Shown one piece after another: positions 8,331 to 15,576 of a DNA stretch of 64,000 nucleotides. The notes beneath the pieces were generated by a model. That model ran no database searches. It had not been told where the DNA came from and worked only from the letters and a program-made list of their open reading frames with translations. The stretch comes from Diplocloster hominis (GTDB lineage Bacteria; Bacillota; Clostridia; Lachnospirales; Lachnospiraceae), in contig NZ_JAWDIY010000007.1 in NCBI RefSeq assembly GCF_032380655.1, positions 143,043-207,042 on the forward strand, read 5' to 3'. Each line of letters opens with the position of its first letter. Within the stretch, counting starts at the first letter, position 1. The position numbers and the translations under genes were made by a program.

Positions 8331-8512
8331 AATGGACGCGGATTTTGCCGACATAGGTGAAGAGCACCCCGATAGTAAAATCGGGAAGCTTTGTATGGAT
8401 AATCCGCTGTTCAGGCACAGGGGATAAAGATAACCATAGAATAAGCCTGAAATTACTCTGTGGAATCGGTTTTTTGTATTCCGGCAGAAGCAGTAATATC
8501 AGGCTTTCTTTA
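8331..8512 (+). ncRNA. Unidentified structured RNA with riboswitch-like switching architecture
   Basis: On the plus strand GCGGATT (8338-8344) pairs with AATCCGC (8401-8407), enclosing a GGTG/CACC hairpin (8356-8368) and a CCCGAT/ATCGGG hairpin (8368-8385). Downstream, GCCTGAA (8445-8451) can pair either with TTCAGGC (8410-8416) or, as part of a terminator, with TCAGGC (8499-8504), followed by TTTCTTTAT. A further 7-bp helix CCATAGA (8434-8440) / TCTGTGG (8457-8463) brackets the switching segment. No plus-strand gene follows; the next gene (sleC) is convergent. I recognise no known riboswitch, 6S, SRP, tmRNA or RNase P signature. Start is estimated from the -10-like box. Confidence 0.55.
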
Positions 8513-8538
8513 TGATATTTATGATTTTCTCCTCAGGC

Positions 8539-9804
8539 TTAGCTCAACTCGGCAATCCTGGTGACACCCACGTAGATTTCCTGTATCTTAAACCAGGTTG
8601 CATAATCCGTGATACCGGTTTGGGGCAGCCCAAAGATGGACTGGAAAGTGCGTACCGCATTAGCGGTGGATTCCCCGTAGATTCCGTCTACCGCTACGGT
8701 GGGAATAGCGCTGTAGGTGGCGGCTATGGTATTCAGCTGTTCCTGGAGCTGGGTCACCTTCGGACCCGACGCTCCGATATCCAGGTTATAACCCGGCCAG
8801 GAGGAAGGAACTCCAGCGATCTCCTCCGCCACATTGATGTACATGTTGTCCCCGTAATAATAACGCAGTATCTCGATAGGCGTATACCCCTGATCGCCCA
8901 GGTACTTAGATCCCCACTGTGTCATCCAGTTTGGACAAGTGACCTGTCTTCCGTCACAGTACTGGGTCAGGATCGGCTGCTTTACATTGGGCCGGGACAG
9001 ATAGGAGTTAAAGATCTCATCCACAATTACCGAAATACTGTCAAATGTATTGCGGCCAAAGATCCATTTGTGATCAAAGGCGGTAGACGACGTTATGGTG
9101 AAATCAAACCCTTTGTTCCGGTACCACTCGGTATAGACGCGGTTCAGGGTGAATGACATGATCGCCAGTACATTCGCGCGTATGGTGGCATCCGGCCAGG
9201 TGGCATAGATCTCACTGGATGCCACATTTTTAATGTAATCCTTATAACGGACCCAGTAGTCTGTAGCGGTAGTATCCCTGGGCGAACCGTCATGGACAAT
9301 TACGAACTCCGGAACGACCACGCGGCTTAATACGATTTCACCGCTCTCGTTGACAGGTTTGATCTCAGCCTCCGCTATTTTCGGAGGATAATTCGCAAAC
9401 AGGGTGTGCGGGCCGATCACGATCCGGTCCAATGCTTCCTGCCCCTCCATGGGGCGCAGTTCTATCCCCTGCAGGGAGGTGGTATCCGGCAATACTTCCG
9501 AACCGGCGACAGTGGCGGATTCATAACCGGGAGCCTCGACCTGAATCGTGTATTCGGCGTAAGGCTGATTGTCGCTGGGTTCCATACTGTATTCCAGGGG
9601 CGGGGCCGGCAGATCAAGCGTTTCTGTCTGACCGGAGCTGTTGGTGGTCAGATGTTCCACCGGGCTCTCGGGATCTCCGGTATAAGAAATACTGATAGTA
9701 GCACCAGTGATGGGAACCCGTCCGATGGTAGATGTCACCTGTACCTGCAGACGTCCGCGGTCAGGGGACTCGGTCTGCATACTTCTCAATGTCTGGTTTG
9801 ACAT
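8539..9804 (-). CDS. sleC: Spore cortex-lytic enzyme SleC-like
   Basis: The 421-residue protein resembles clostridial SleC, which degrades spore cortex peptidoglycan during germination. From memory of that family, the order is an N-terminal prepro beta domain (LPAPPLEYSMEPSD...), a central catalytic region with VVPEFVIVHDGSP, IKNVASSEIYATWP, NRVYTEWYRNKGFDFTITSS and LTQYCDGRQVTCPNWMTQWG, and a C-terminal peptidoglycan-binding repeat (about 330-410, GASGPKVTQLQEQLN ... VDGIYGESTANAVRTFQ). The ATG at 9804 follows GAGGTACCT. Csp proteases that would process it are not in this window. A plain peptidoglycan-binding protein is the less likely alternative. Confidence 0.78.
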   Translation of the reverse strand: MSNQTLRSMQTESPDRGRLQVQVTSTIGRVPITGATISISYTGDPESPVEHLTTNSSGQTETLDLPAPPLEYSMEPSDNQPYAEYTIQVEAPGYESATVAGSEVLPDTTSLQGIELRPMEGQEALDRIVIGPHTLFANYPPKIAEAEIKPVNESGEIVLSRVVVPEFVIVHDGSPRDTTATDYWVRYKDYIKNVASSEIYATWPDATIRANVLAIMSFTLNRVYTEWYRNKGFDFTITSSTAFDHKWIFGRNTFDSISVIVDEIFNSYLSRPNVKQPILTQYCDGRQVTCPNWMTQWGSKYLGDQGYTPIEILRYYYGDNMYINVAEEIAGVPSSWPGYNLDIGASGPKVTQLQEQLNTIAATYSAIPTVAVDGIYGESTANAVRTFQSIFGLPQTGITDYATWFKIQEIYVGVTRIAELS

Positions 9805-9971
9805 AGGTACCTCGATAGATTTGGTGTTACTATCAGTATATGTAGTTGGGAATTCAGTTGTGCCTGTTTTTTTACAGGTATATGGCCTGCTTGTGTTACT
9901 CCCGTTCCCCTGTATTTCATATTACACTATTGGGAACTATTCCTGTACAGCAGCTGTTGCACGGTTCGTAA

Positions 9972-10157
9972 CTATTCCTGTACAGCGACTATCGCGTTAT
10001 TGGTAACAGTCATCGTTGGAATGTCCTGGTTATGGAGCTTATAGGAATATACAAAGCCAATGGCCATGACGGCGATGATACCTGCACAGATGATCAGTAG
10101 ATTCATTTTATTTATCTTTCGGTCCAGATGTTCAAAATCATTTGCTCTGTTTCTCAT
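9972..10157 (-). CDS. Small single-pass membrane protein
   Basis: A 61-residue protein with a charged N-terminus (MRNRANDFEHLDRKINK), one hydrophobic segment (about 18-37) and a short outside tail. ATG 10157 has AGAGGT upstream. It sits upstream of sleC on the same strand with a gap of about 170 bases. The last 17 bases of the gene, with the stop codon, are duplicated at 9935-9951 (copy in gene 9970-9986). No family recognised; the ribosome binding site and hydrophobic pattern make it likely real. Confidence 0.55.
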   Translation of the reverse strand: MRNRANDFEHLDRKINKMNLLIICAGIIAVMAIGFVYSYKLHNQDIPTMTVTNNAIVAVQE

Positions 10158-10339
10158 ACGATACCTCTTTTCTAAAGACCCGGATGGTCAACTATCATGT
10201 TCGCTTATTATTGTAACATTTCAGTGTGAAGATAGTTTTAACGAAAACAGTGTATTTTCTTAACTTTTTCTTATATTTTATAAACATTATGTGAATTGAG
10301 GCCGTATCATACTATGAAAAAGAGTTCCGCTGGAATAAG

Positions 10340-10385
10340 GAAGCGCCGTCCCCAAACCGATCATCCGGTTTGGAAACGACGCTTC
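10340..10385 (-). terminator. Terminator after trmL
   Basis: On the minus strand GAAGCG and GAAACGACG-side bases form a long stem whose core is CCAAACCG / CGGTTTGG, closed by GAAGCG/CGCTTC, and followed by CTTATTCC. It lies 4 bases past the trmL stop codon. Confidence 0.75.
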
Positions 10386-10388
10386 TGT

Positions 10389-10889
10389 TTATTTCCAATC
10401 GTAGCGGGTCAGATGCCCCTCCATCTGCATATGGTCAAAATGGTTCTGGCGAAGAGCCTCATAGAGCACAATCGATACAGAATTGGCCAAATTCAAAGAA
10501 CGGATCGTGGGAAGCATGGGAATGCGGATGGCGGTCTCCTGATTTTCCAGAAGAATCTCCTCGGGTATCCCTCCGCTCTCTTTTCCGAACATGAGATAGC
10601 AGTCCGGCTCATACCGGACTTCCGTGTAGACAGAGGGCGCCTTGGTGGTGGCCATATATACTTTGGCTCCGGGGTTCCTGTCACAGAAGTCCTGATAATT
10701 TATGTAACGGGTAACATCCAGGTGTTCCCAGTAATCCATGCCGGCCCGTTTGATGGATTTCTCGTTCAGGCGGAACCCCAGGGGTTCGATCAGATGCAGT
10801 CTCGTCCCGGTAGCCACGCAGGTGCGGCCGATATTGCCGGTATTGGACGGGATCTCCGGCTCGAATAAAACAATATTTAACTTTGCCAT
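10389..10889 (-). CDS. trmL: tRNA (cytidine/uridine-34-2'-O)-methyltransferase TrmL
   Basis: TrmL methylates the 2'-O of the wobble base in leucine tRNAs. The 166-residue protein is a compact SPOUT-class enzyme: IVLFEPEIPSNTGNIGRTC at the N-terminus, LFGKESGGIPEEIL for SAM binding in the trefoil knot, and IPMLPTIRSLNLANSVSIVLYEALR at the C-terminus, with the family NSVS motif. Length is typical (about 155-170). It follows the aminotransferase gene by 35 bases and ends with its own terminator, so it is probably the last gene of that unit. Confidence 0.92.
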   Translation of the reverse strand: MAKLNIVLFEPEIPSNTGNIGRTCVATGTRLHLIEPLGFRLNEKSIKRAGMDYWEHLDVTRYINYQDFCDRNPGAKVYMATTKAPSVYTEVRYEPDCYLMFGKESGGIPEEILLENQETAIRIPMLPTIRSLNLANSVSIVLYEALRQNHFDHMQMEGHLTRYDWK

Positions 10890-10924
10890 AATTCTTTTTC
10901 TTCCTTTAATCCCTTCTTGCCGGT

Positions 10925-12100
10925 TTAACGCCCCTGTGCAGCGCGGAGTCGCTGGATAAAGGAGCGCAGGCGACCGATGGCTATTTTCAGATTCTCCAGG
11001 GAATAGGCGTAGGAGATACGCAGGTATCCCTCCCCGCAGTCTCCAAAAGCTGTTCCGGGCACCACCGCCACTTTTTCTTCCTGAAGGAATCGGGTGGCGA
11101 ATTCATCGGAGGTCATGCCGAATTCTTTGATACATGGAAATATGTAGAAGGCTCCGAAGGGTTCAAAGCATTTCAGGTTCATTTCACGGAATTCATGGAT
11201 CAGGAAACGCCGGCGCTGGTCGTAGGCTTCGCGCATTTTCGCCACTTCCCCGTCCCCGTTCTTTAACGCTTCCACCGCTGCATACTGGCTGGTGGTTGGA
11301 GCACACATGATGGCAAACTGATGCAGTTTGATCATCTGCTCGATGATATTCGCCGGTCCGCAGGCGTATCCCAGTCTCCATCCCGTCATCGCATAGGATT
11401 TTGAAAATCCGTTGATCAGGATGGTGCGTTCTTTCATGCCGGGGAACTCCGCGATGGAAACATGATCCCCATGGTAACTTAACTCCGCATAGATCTCATC
11501 AGTCATGACAATCAGGTCATGCGCAATGATAAGATCCACGATGCCGGCCAGATCCTCTTTTGTCATGACAGCACCGGTGGGATTATTGGGGAAAGGCAGG
11601 ATCAGTACCTTGCTCTTCGGGCTTAGGTGAGCTTCCAGATCAGCTCTGGTCAGCTTGAACTGATTCTCTTCCTTCAGCTCTACCGGTACAGGAACGCCGT
11701 CTGCCATGACGGTACAAGGCAGATAGGACACGAAGCTGGGCTGCGGGATCAGCACCTCATCGCCTGGATTAATCACACAGCGCAGGCCGATGTCGATCGC
11801 CTCACTTCCGCCGACCGTTACGATGGTTTCTTTATTCGGATCATAGGTGAGGTTCATCCGCCTTTTCAGATAGAGGCAGATCTCTTCTTTCAGCTCCTTT
11901 AACCCCGCGTTGGAGGTGTAAAAAGTCCGGCCCTGCTCCAGGGAGTAGATCCCCTCATCCCGGATAAACCACGGTGTATCGAAATCCGGTTCCCCCACAC
12001 CCAGGGATATGGCGTCTTCCATCTCCGTAACAATATCAAAAAATTTGCGGATGCCGGACGGAGCAATGTTTACGATTTTTTCAGATAATGGATTTTTCAC
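10925..12100 (-). CDS. PLP-dependent aminotransferase class I
   Basis: A 391-residue fold-type I aminotransferase. Typical features are GEPDFDTPWFI near residue 36, FPNNPTGAVMT, the MTDEIYAELSY block, and the PLP lysine in GFSKSYAMTGWRLGY (about 230); an arginine near the C-terminus (LRISYA) binds substrate carboxylate. It is most like the PatA/alanine-aspartate aminotransferase group; exact amino acid not determinable. The GTG start at 12100 overlaps the stop of the Lrp-type regulator (GTGA), indicating translational coupling. The pairing with an Lrp regulator suggests amino-acid responsive control. Confidence 0.88.
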   Translation of the reverse strand: MKNPLSEKIVNIAPSGIRKFFDIVTEMEDAISLGVGEPDFDTPWFIRDEGIYSLEQGRTFYTSNAGLKELKEEICLYLKRRMNLTYDPNKETIVTVGGSEAIDIGLRCVINPGDEVLIPQPSFVSYLPCTVMADGVPVPVELKEENQFKLTRADLEAHLSPKSKVLILPFPNNPTGAVMTKEDLAGIVDLIIAHDLIVMTDEIYAELSYHGDHVSIAEFPGMKERTILINGFSKSYAMTGWRLGYACGPANIIEQMIKLHQFAIMCAPTTSQYAAVEALKNGDGEVAKMREAYDQRRRFLIHEFREMNLKCFEPFGAFYIFPCIKEFGMTSDEFATRFLQEEKVAVVPGTAFGDCGEGYLRISYAYSLENLKIAIGRLRSFIQRLRAAQGR

Positions 12101-12579
12101 GGTGAGACTAACATCCTTTCATCTTTTGACATTTTTCCTATAATGGTTCCATGGTCTTTGTATTTTTTCAATATAAAATGGGTCGCGGTGCTGAGTACGG
12201 AGTCCAGCGTCGATAATTTGTCGGACACGAACTGGGATACATCCCGGATGGATTTCCCTTCCAGGATCACCAGCAGATCGTAGCCGCCCGAGATCAGATA
12301 TACGGTATTTACTTCCGGGTAATTGAAGATCCGCTCGGCGATCTTATCGAATCCCTGGCCCCTCTGAGGGGTAACCTTTACTTCAATCAGAGCGGTCACT
12401 TTATCTGTGTCCGTTTTGTCCCAGTCGATCATCGTGTGGTATCCGCAGATAATCTTCTCCCGCTCCATGGCCGCCAGCTCATTTACTACGGCCGCCTCGT
12501 CAACTCCCAGGATGATGGCCAGTTCTTTCAGATCAAACCGGCTGTTCTTTTCAATAAAAGCTAAAATCTTCTCTCTCAT
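12097..12579 (-). CDS. Lrp/AsnC-family transcriptional regulator
   Basis: The 160-residue protein has an N-terminal winged HTH (about 3-55, KILAFIEKNSRFDLKELAIILGVDEAAVVNELAAMER) and a C-terminal RAM/AsnC effector domain (about 65-145, VTALIEVKVTPQRGQGFDKIAERIFNYPEVNTVYLISGGYDLLVILEG). ATG 12579 is used because GGAGGAAATC precedes it; the ATG four codons earlier belongs to that ribosome binding site. It overlaps the aminotransferase by GTGA and probably controls it. The leader carries one copy of a structured 76-bp repeat at 12615-12690. Confidence 0.88.
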   Translation of the reverse strand: MREKILAFIEKNSRFDLKELAIILGVDEAAVVNELAAMEREKIICGYHTMIDWDKTDTDKVTALIEVKVTPQRGQGFDKIAERIFNYPEVNTVYLISGGYDLLVILEGKSIRDVSQFVSDKLSTLDSVLSTATHFILKKYKDHGTIIGKMSKDERMLVSP

Positions 12580-12582
12580 GAT

Positions 12583-12612
12583 TTCCTCCATTCAGTGCGT
12601 TTTTTTGCACAT
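12583..12612. repeat. 30-bp direct repeat, copy 1 (partner 12713-12742)
   Basis: The two copies are identical over 30 bases. Each encodes, on the minus strand, a GTGC-A7C-GCAC hairpin followed by ATGGAGGAA. One is the functional Lrp leader and ribosome binding site; the other lies right after the HypE-like gene. They flank structured element copy A like a target duplication. Confidence 0.8.
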
Positions 12613-12614
12613 AC

Positions 12615-12716
12615 AGGTATACCTTGACAGGTACTCTTAATACATGCCCTACGGGCGGGTTTGCAGCAAAGCTGCAAAACAAGGTATGGGTGAACATCTT
12701 TTGGTTCAACCGTTCC
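12615..12716 (-). repeat. Structured leader element, copy A (upstream of Lrp gene)
   Basis: The 76 bases 12615-12690 are identical to 13770-13845. Hairpins include TTTGCAGC/GCTGCAAA, GCCC/GGGC and an outer ATACCTTG/CAAGGTAT helix. The adjoining hairpin TGAAC/GTTCA in this copy is GGAAC/GTTCC in copy B, so a base pair has changed on both sides. The element ends 36 bases before the Lrp start codon, exactly as copy B does before its gene. Confidence 0.7.
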
Positions 12717-12744
12717 TCCATTCAGTGCGTTTTTTTGCACATGC

Positions 12745-13734
12745 CTATGTTTCATAGATTCGATACAGTTCATCCGTCTTGGGACGCTCCAGATATGTGA
12801 TTTCGCCTTGATTCCGGACTATCCGGGCCTTGCCTTCCGTCACCTTTCCGATCACGGCGGCCGGGATACCCTCCTGCTTTAAGGCCCTGACCAGGCCATA
12901 ACCGTCCGGGCCCGACATAAGCATACAGCCGCTGGAGATCAGATAGTACGGATTCAGGTCAAAATATTCGCAGATCTCTATGGTCTCCTGACGGACAGGG
13001 ATATCCATCAGATCAATGTCCAGTCCGACACCAGATGCTTCCGCCAGCTCCCAGAGGGCCCCGTAGATTCCTCCCTCCGTCACATCGTGCATGGCACTGA
13101 CACCGGACTTAAGCGCGACAGCCGCATCCCTCACCACGGAAATATATTGATCAAACTCCCTGGCTGTCCGGACCAGCTGTTCCGGATAGCGGGTCAGCAG
13201 CTGGGCTTCTTTTTCCTTCGCTATGATCGCCGTCCCCTCGATACCGATCCATTTCGTTACCACCACGTCATCACCCGGCTTCGCCCCGCCGGTGGTGATC
13301 AGGCGGTCTTTTTTTACTTTCCCCACACCGGTTACGGTGATCAGCGGCTGCTGTACCGCTCTGGTCACTTCCGTGTGTCCGCCCATCACCTGAATATGGA
13401 GTTCTTCACAGACTTCTTCTACCTGAGCCATCATCTCCCGGAGTGCCTCCTCTTCCATATCCTCCGGAAGAAGAGCCGTAAGCAGCATTCCCACGGGTTC
13501 GGCTCCTGCGGAGGCCAGGTCGTTGGCCGTGACATGCACACACAGACGCCCTACATCCTGAACCGTCCCGGTAATCGGATCTGTGGACAGCACAAATACC
13601 TCATCGGGTTCCAGCTGCATCACGGCGCAGTCCTCCCCCACGCCGGCTCCAACCAGTACCTCTGGCCTCTTTGTCTTTATTTGTTTAAACACGGAACGCT
13701 TTAAAACAGATTCCGGCACTTTTCCTATCTTCAT
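12745..13734 (-). CDS. AIR synthase-related (HypE-like) protein
   Basis: A 329-residue member of the PurM/HypE/SelD/ThiL superfamily, ATP-dependent enzymes that activate amides or phosphorylate small molecules. Visible features are GEDCAVMQLEPDEVFVLSTDPITGT, the VTANDLASAGAEPVGML block, MGGHTEVT, and HDVTEGGIYGALWELAEASG typical of HypE. True HypE ends in PRIC with the cysteine that carries the cyano group; this protein ends ELYRIYET, so hydrogenase maturation is unlikely. Start ATG 13734 follows GGAGGAAACT. A 50-base stretch of this gene (13163-13212) is duplicated at 19258-19307. Function is unassigned beyond the fold. Confidence 0.8.
   Translation of the reverse strand: MKIGKVPESVLKRSVFKQIKTKRPEVLVGAGVGEDCAVMQLEPDEVFVLSTDPITGTVQDVGRLCVHVTANDLASAGAEPVGMLLTALLPEDMEEEALREMMAQVEEVCEELHIQVMGGHTEVTRAVQQPLITVTGVGKVKKDRLITTGGAKPGDDVVVTKWIGIEGTAIIAKEKEAQLLTRYPEQLVRTAREFDQYISVVRDAAVALKSGVSAMHDVTEGGIYGALWELAEASGVGLDIDLMDIPVRQETIEICEYFDLNPYYLISSGCMLMSGPDGYGLVRALKQEGIPAAVIGKVTEGKARIVRNQGEITYLERPKTDELYRIYET
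13163..13212. repeat. 50-bp segment of the HypE-like gene, duplicated at 19258-19307
   Basis: Bases 13163-13212 and 19258-19307 are identical on the same strand, starting GCTGTCCGG and ending CTTCTTT. Here the segment lies inside the coding sequence; at 19 kb it lies in non-coding DNA. Confidence 0.85.
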
Positions 13735-13769
13735 AGTTTCCTCCATTTGTGCATCTTTTCAGCACATTT

Positions 13770-13871
13770 AGGTATACCTTGACAGGTACTCTTAATACAT
13801 GCCCTACGGGCGGGTTTGCAGCAAAGCTGCAAAACAAGGTATGGGGGAACTGCTTTCGGTTCCACCGTTCC
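13770..13871 (-). repeat. Structured leader element, copy B (upstream of HypE-like gene)
   Basis: This copy shares 76 identical bases (13770-13845) with copy A and the same following hairpin with compensated bases. Between the element and the HypE-like start codon there are again 36 bases, containing a GTGC/GCAC hairpin and ATGGAGGAAACT. It lies between the VanW gene and the HypE-like gene. Confidence 0.7.
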
Positions 13872-13969
13872 CTGCTATATTACGGACAGTATAGGAATGG
13901 AAGTCTGAGTACGGGATACGTACAATCAGACTTCCTCTGCCTGTCATTCTCAATTTTAGATCCGCTCTG

Positions 13970-15421
13970 TTATTCTCCGCCTCCGATACCACCGAGTACC
14001 GAGTTCAGATAAGCCTCGTCACTGACCGTGACTGCATCCTGCAGCTGCTGCGCCAGATTACCATCCTCTGTAGCCAGGCCGATGGTGATGTATTTGGGTG
14101 ACGGCTGATATTTGCTCTTATTAAAGATTTCTCTTGAAACCTCGGTTCCGTTTTCATAGACAACCTTCCAAAGCTGCGCGGTACAGCCTCTGTGCGCGGA
14201 CTGTGTGGTCTTCTTATAGCCGGCCGGAAGAGCGGGATCACCGATAATCTTAGTTCCCGGATCCACCGTTTCCAGCGTCTCGCTGACGAATTCAATCTTA
14301 CGTGAGCTGGGTCGGTATTCCTCCCCGTAAATGTTAAAGGTAATGGTCTTGCCCTGGGTAAAGCCCTCGATGTAGATGGGGGCATCCGTATTATTCTTAA
14401 ACTTCAAATCCTTGTAAGTTCCCGCGATAGCAGCGTCCATAGACGGCTGTACATAATCTACCAGCATGGAATGCGGAGAACGCTCCGTCACTTCCAGCTC
14501 GGCACGGATCACCGCGTTGTATAAGGTCGTCGACACCTGGCAGATACCACCGCCCAGACTGTCTACCACCATACCGTTCTCGTAAGCACCGGCCATCCGG
14601 TATCCATTCTTCTCCGTAAACGGGCTGACCGCCCCATACACTGAGAACTCATCCCCCGGATATATGACAGAAGCATTGATGTGCTTCGCCCCTGAGGATA
14701 CATTAGTGACACGGTCCGAGGAGGAATTGGGGAAGCTGGTGCTAAATGATCCCAGCAGATCCTTAACCCGGCTCAGCTGTTCCGCCGTTCCCTTCGGCTC
14801 ATCCACTTCCACTGCCAGTTCCAGCTGACCTGTCCCGTGATCCCATTCGTTGGAAATGTAGTCCAGTATCAAATCAACAGAAGTATCTACATCTACTTTC
14901 AGTCCCGTCTTTCCGGGAATTACATTAAACGTACTGCCATTCTTCTCTAATCCTGCGTTTTCCGCATCCACGTTGAATTTCGTGCATTCTTCTTCCACCA
15001 GCGTTTTTACGCTCTGCTCATCGGGCTCCACTCGCAGTTCATAGACTTTCTGCTCATGCTCCAGATCCTTTAAAGCCTTATAGCGCTGAACAATATTTCC
15101 GGATTTCCCGAGGCTTAAGGCCTCGTCCAGTATTTCCTCATTAGACAGCTTCAGCCCCAGCTGGCCGGCTGTAATCTTCATTTCATCTTCATTGATCCGG
15201 AGGGTGATCTCTTCCTTGTCCAGGTCCGCGATATAGTCGTCAATCGCGTCCTGTGCCTCCTGTTTGGTCATTCCTCCGGCATCGATATCTCCCAGAAATA
15301 CTCCTTTATTAATGGTATCCCCGGAATCGCCTGCCGCATAAGCAGGTTTTTCCATTATTATGGTACAGGTCAGCGCCGCCAGCAAAACAGCGCCGGCCCC
15401 CAGTAGTTTCTTTATTTTCAT
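13970..15421 (-). CDS. VanW-family exported protein
   Basis: A 483-residue protein with an N-terminal signal or anchor segment (about 3-25, ending AYAAG). Then come two YoaR-like peptidoglycan-binding-type repeats (about 35-230; the phrases GGMTKQEAQDAIDDYIADL and FNVIPGKTGLKVDVDTSVDLI), and the VanW domain (about 240-400), with SGAKHINASVIYPGDEFSVYG and the hallmark SLGGGICQVSTTLYNAV. A G5-like tail follows. VanW proteins are cell-envelope proteins of unclear mechanism. ATG 15421 has AGGAGG upstream. It lies downstream of the small membrane protein and exonuclease genes. Confidence 0.88.
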   Translation of the reverse strand: MKIKKLLGAGAVLLAALTCTIIMEKPAYAAGDSGDTINKGVFLGDIDAGGMTKQEAQDAIDDYIADLDKEEITLRINEDEMKITAGQLGLKLSNEEILDEALSLGKSGNIVQRYKALKDLEHEQKVYELRVEPDEQSVKTLVEEECTKFNVDAENAGLEKNGSTFNVIPGKTGLKVDVDTSVDLILDYISNEWDHGTGQLELAVEVDEPKGTAEQLSRVKDLLGSFSTSFPNSSSDRVTNVSSGAKHINASVIYPGDEFSVYGAVSPFTEKNGYRMAGAYENGMVVDSLGGGICQVSTTLYNAVIRAELEVTERSPHSMLVDYVQPSMDAAIAGTYKDLKFKNNTDAPIYIEGFTQGKTITFNIYGEEYRPSSRKIEFVSETLETVDPGTKIIGDPALPAGYKKTTQSAHRGCTAQLWKVVYENGTEVSREIFNKSKYQPSPKYITIGLATEDGNLAQQLQDAVTVSDEAYLNSVLGGIGGGE

Positions 15422-15466
15422 TCTATAATCCTCCTGCAGCACACTAGTTACATCTTATTCCTGGTC

Positions 15467-15571
15467 TCACACTACGGACAGAATCATAGGCACCACCATT
15501 GCCAGTACAACGATTATGATGATGACGCTTGCAATGATTCTTCTCGTTTTGTTATCATTAAAATTGAACAA
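15467..15571 (-). CDS. Small membrane protein, 34 residues
   Basis: Too short for ordinary gene calling. A TTG start at 15571 follows GAGGTGA, which also contains the exonuclease stop codon, so translation is likely coupled. The product reads LFNFNDNKTRRIIASV, then an unbroken hydrophobic stretch (IIIIVVLAMVVPMILSVV) to the stop codon. This basic N-terminus plus single membrane helix resembles small proteins I recall next to exonuclease genes in Lachnospiraceae, but I cannot verify this. Role unknown. Confidence 0.55.
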   Translation of the reverse strand: MFNFNDNKTRRIIASVIIIIVVLAMVVPMILSVV

Positions 15572-15576
15572 TCCTA

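Noticed and set aside
8331..8512. 6S, SRP, tmRNA, T-box or known riboswitch identity for the structured RNA
   Set aside because: No signature of these families is visible: no GGUG-type T-box motif, no SRP GGAA tetraloop region, no tmRNA tag frame, and no long 6S-style central bubble.
12576..12773. 65-residue minus-strand frame across repeat copy A
   Set aside because: It spans the end of the HypE-like gene, the repeat and the Lrp leader, and ends at the Lrp ribosome binding site.
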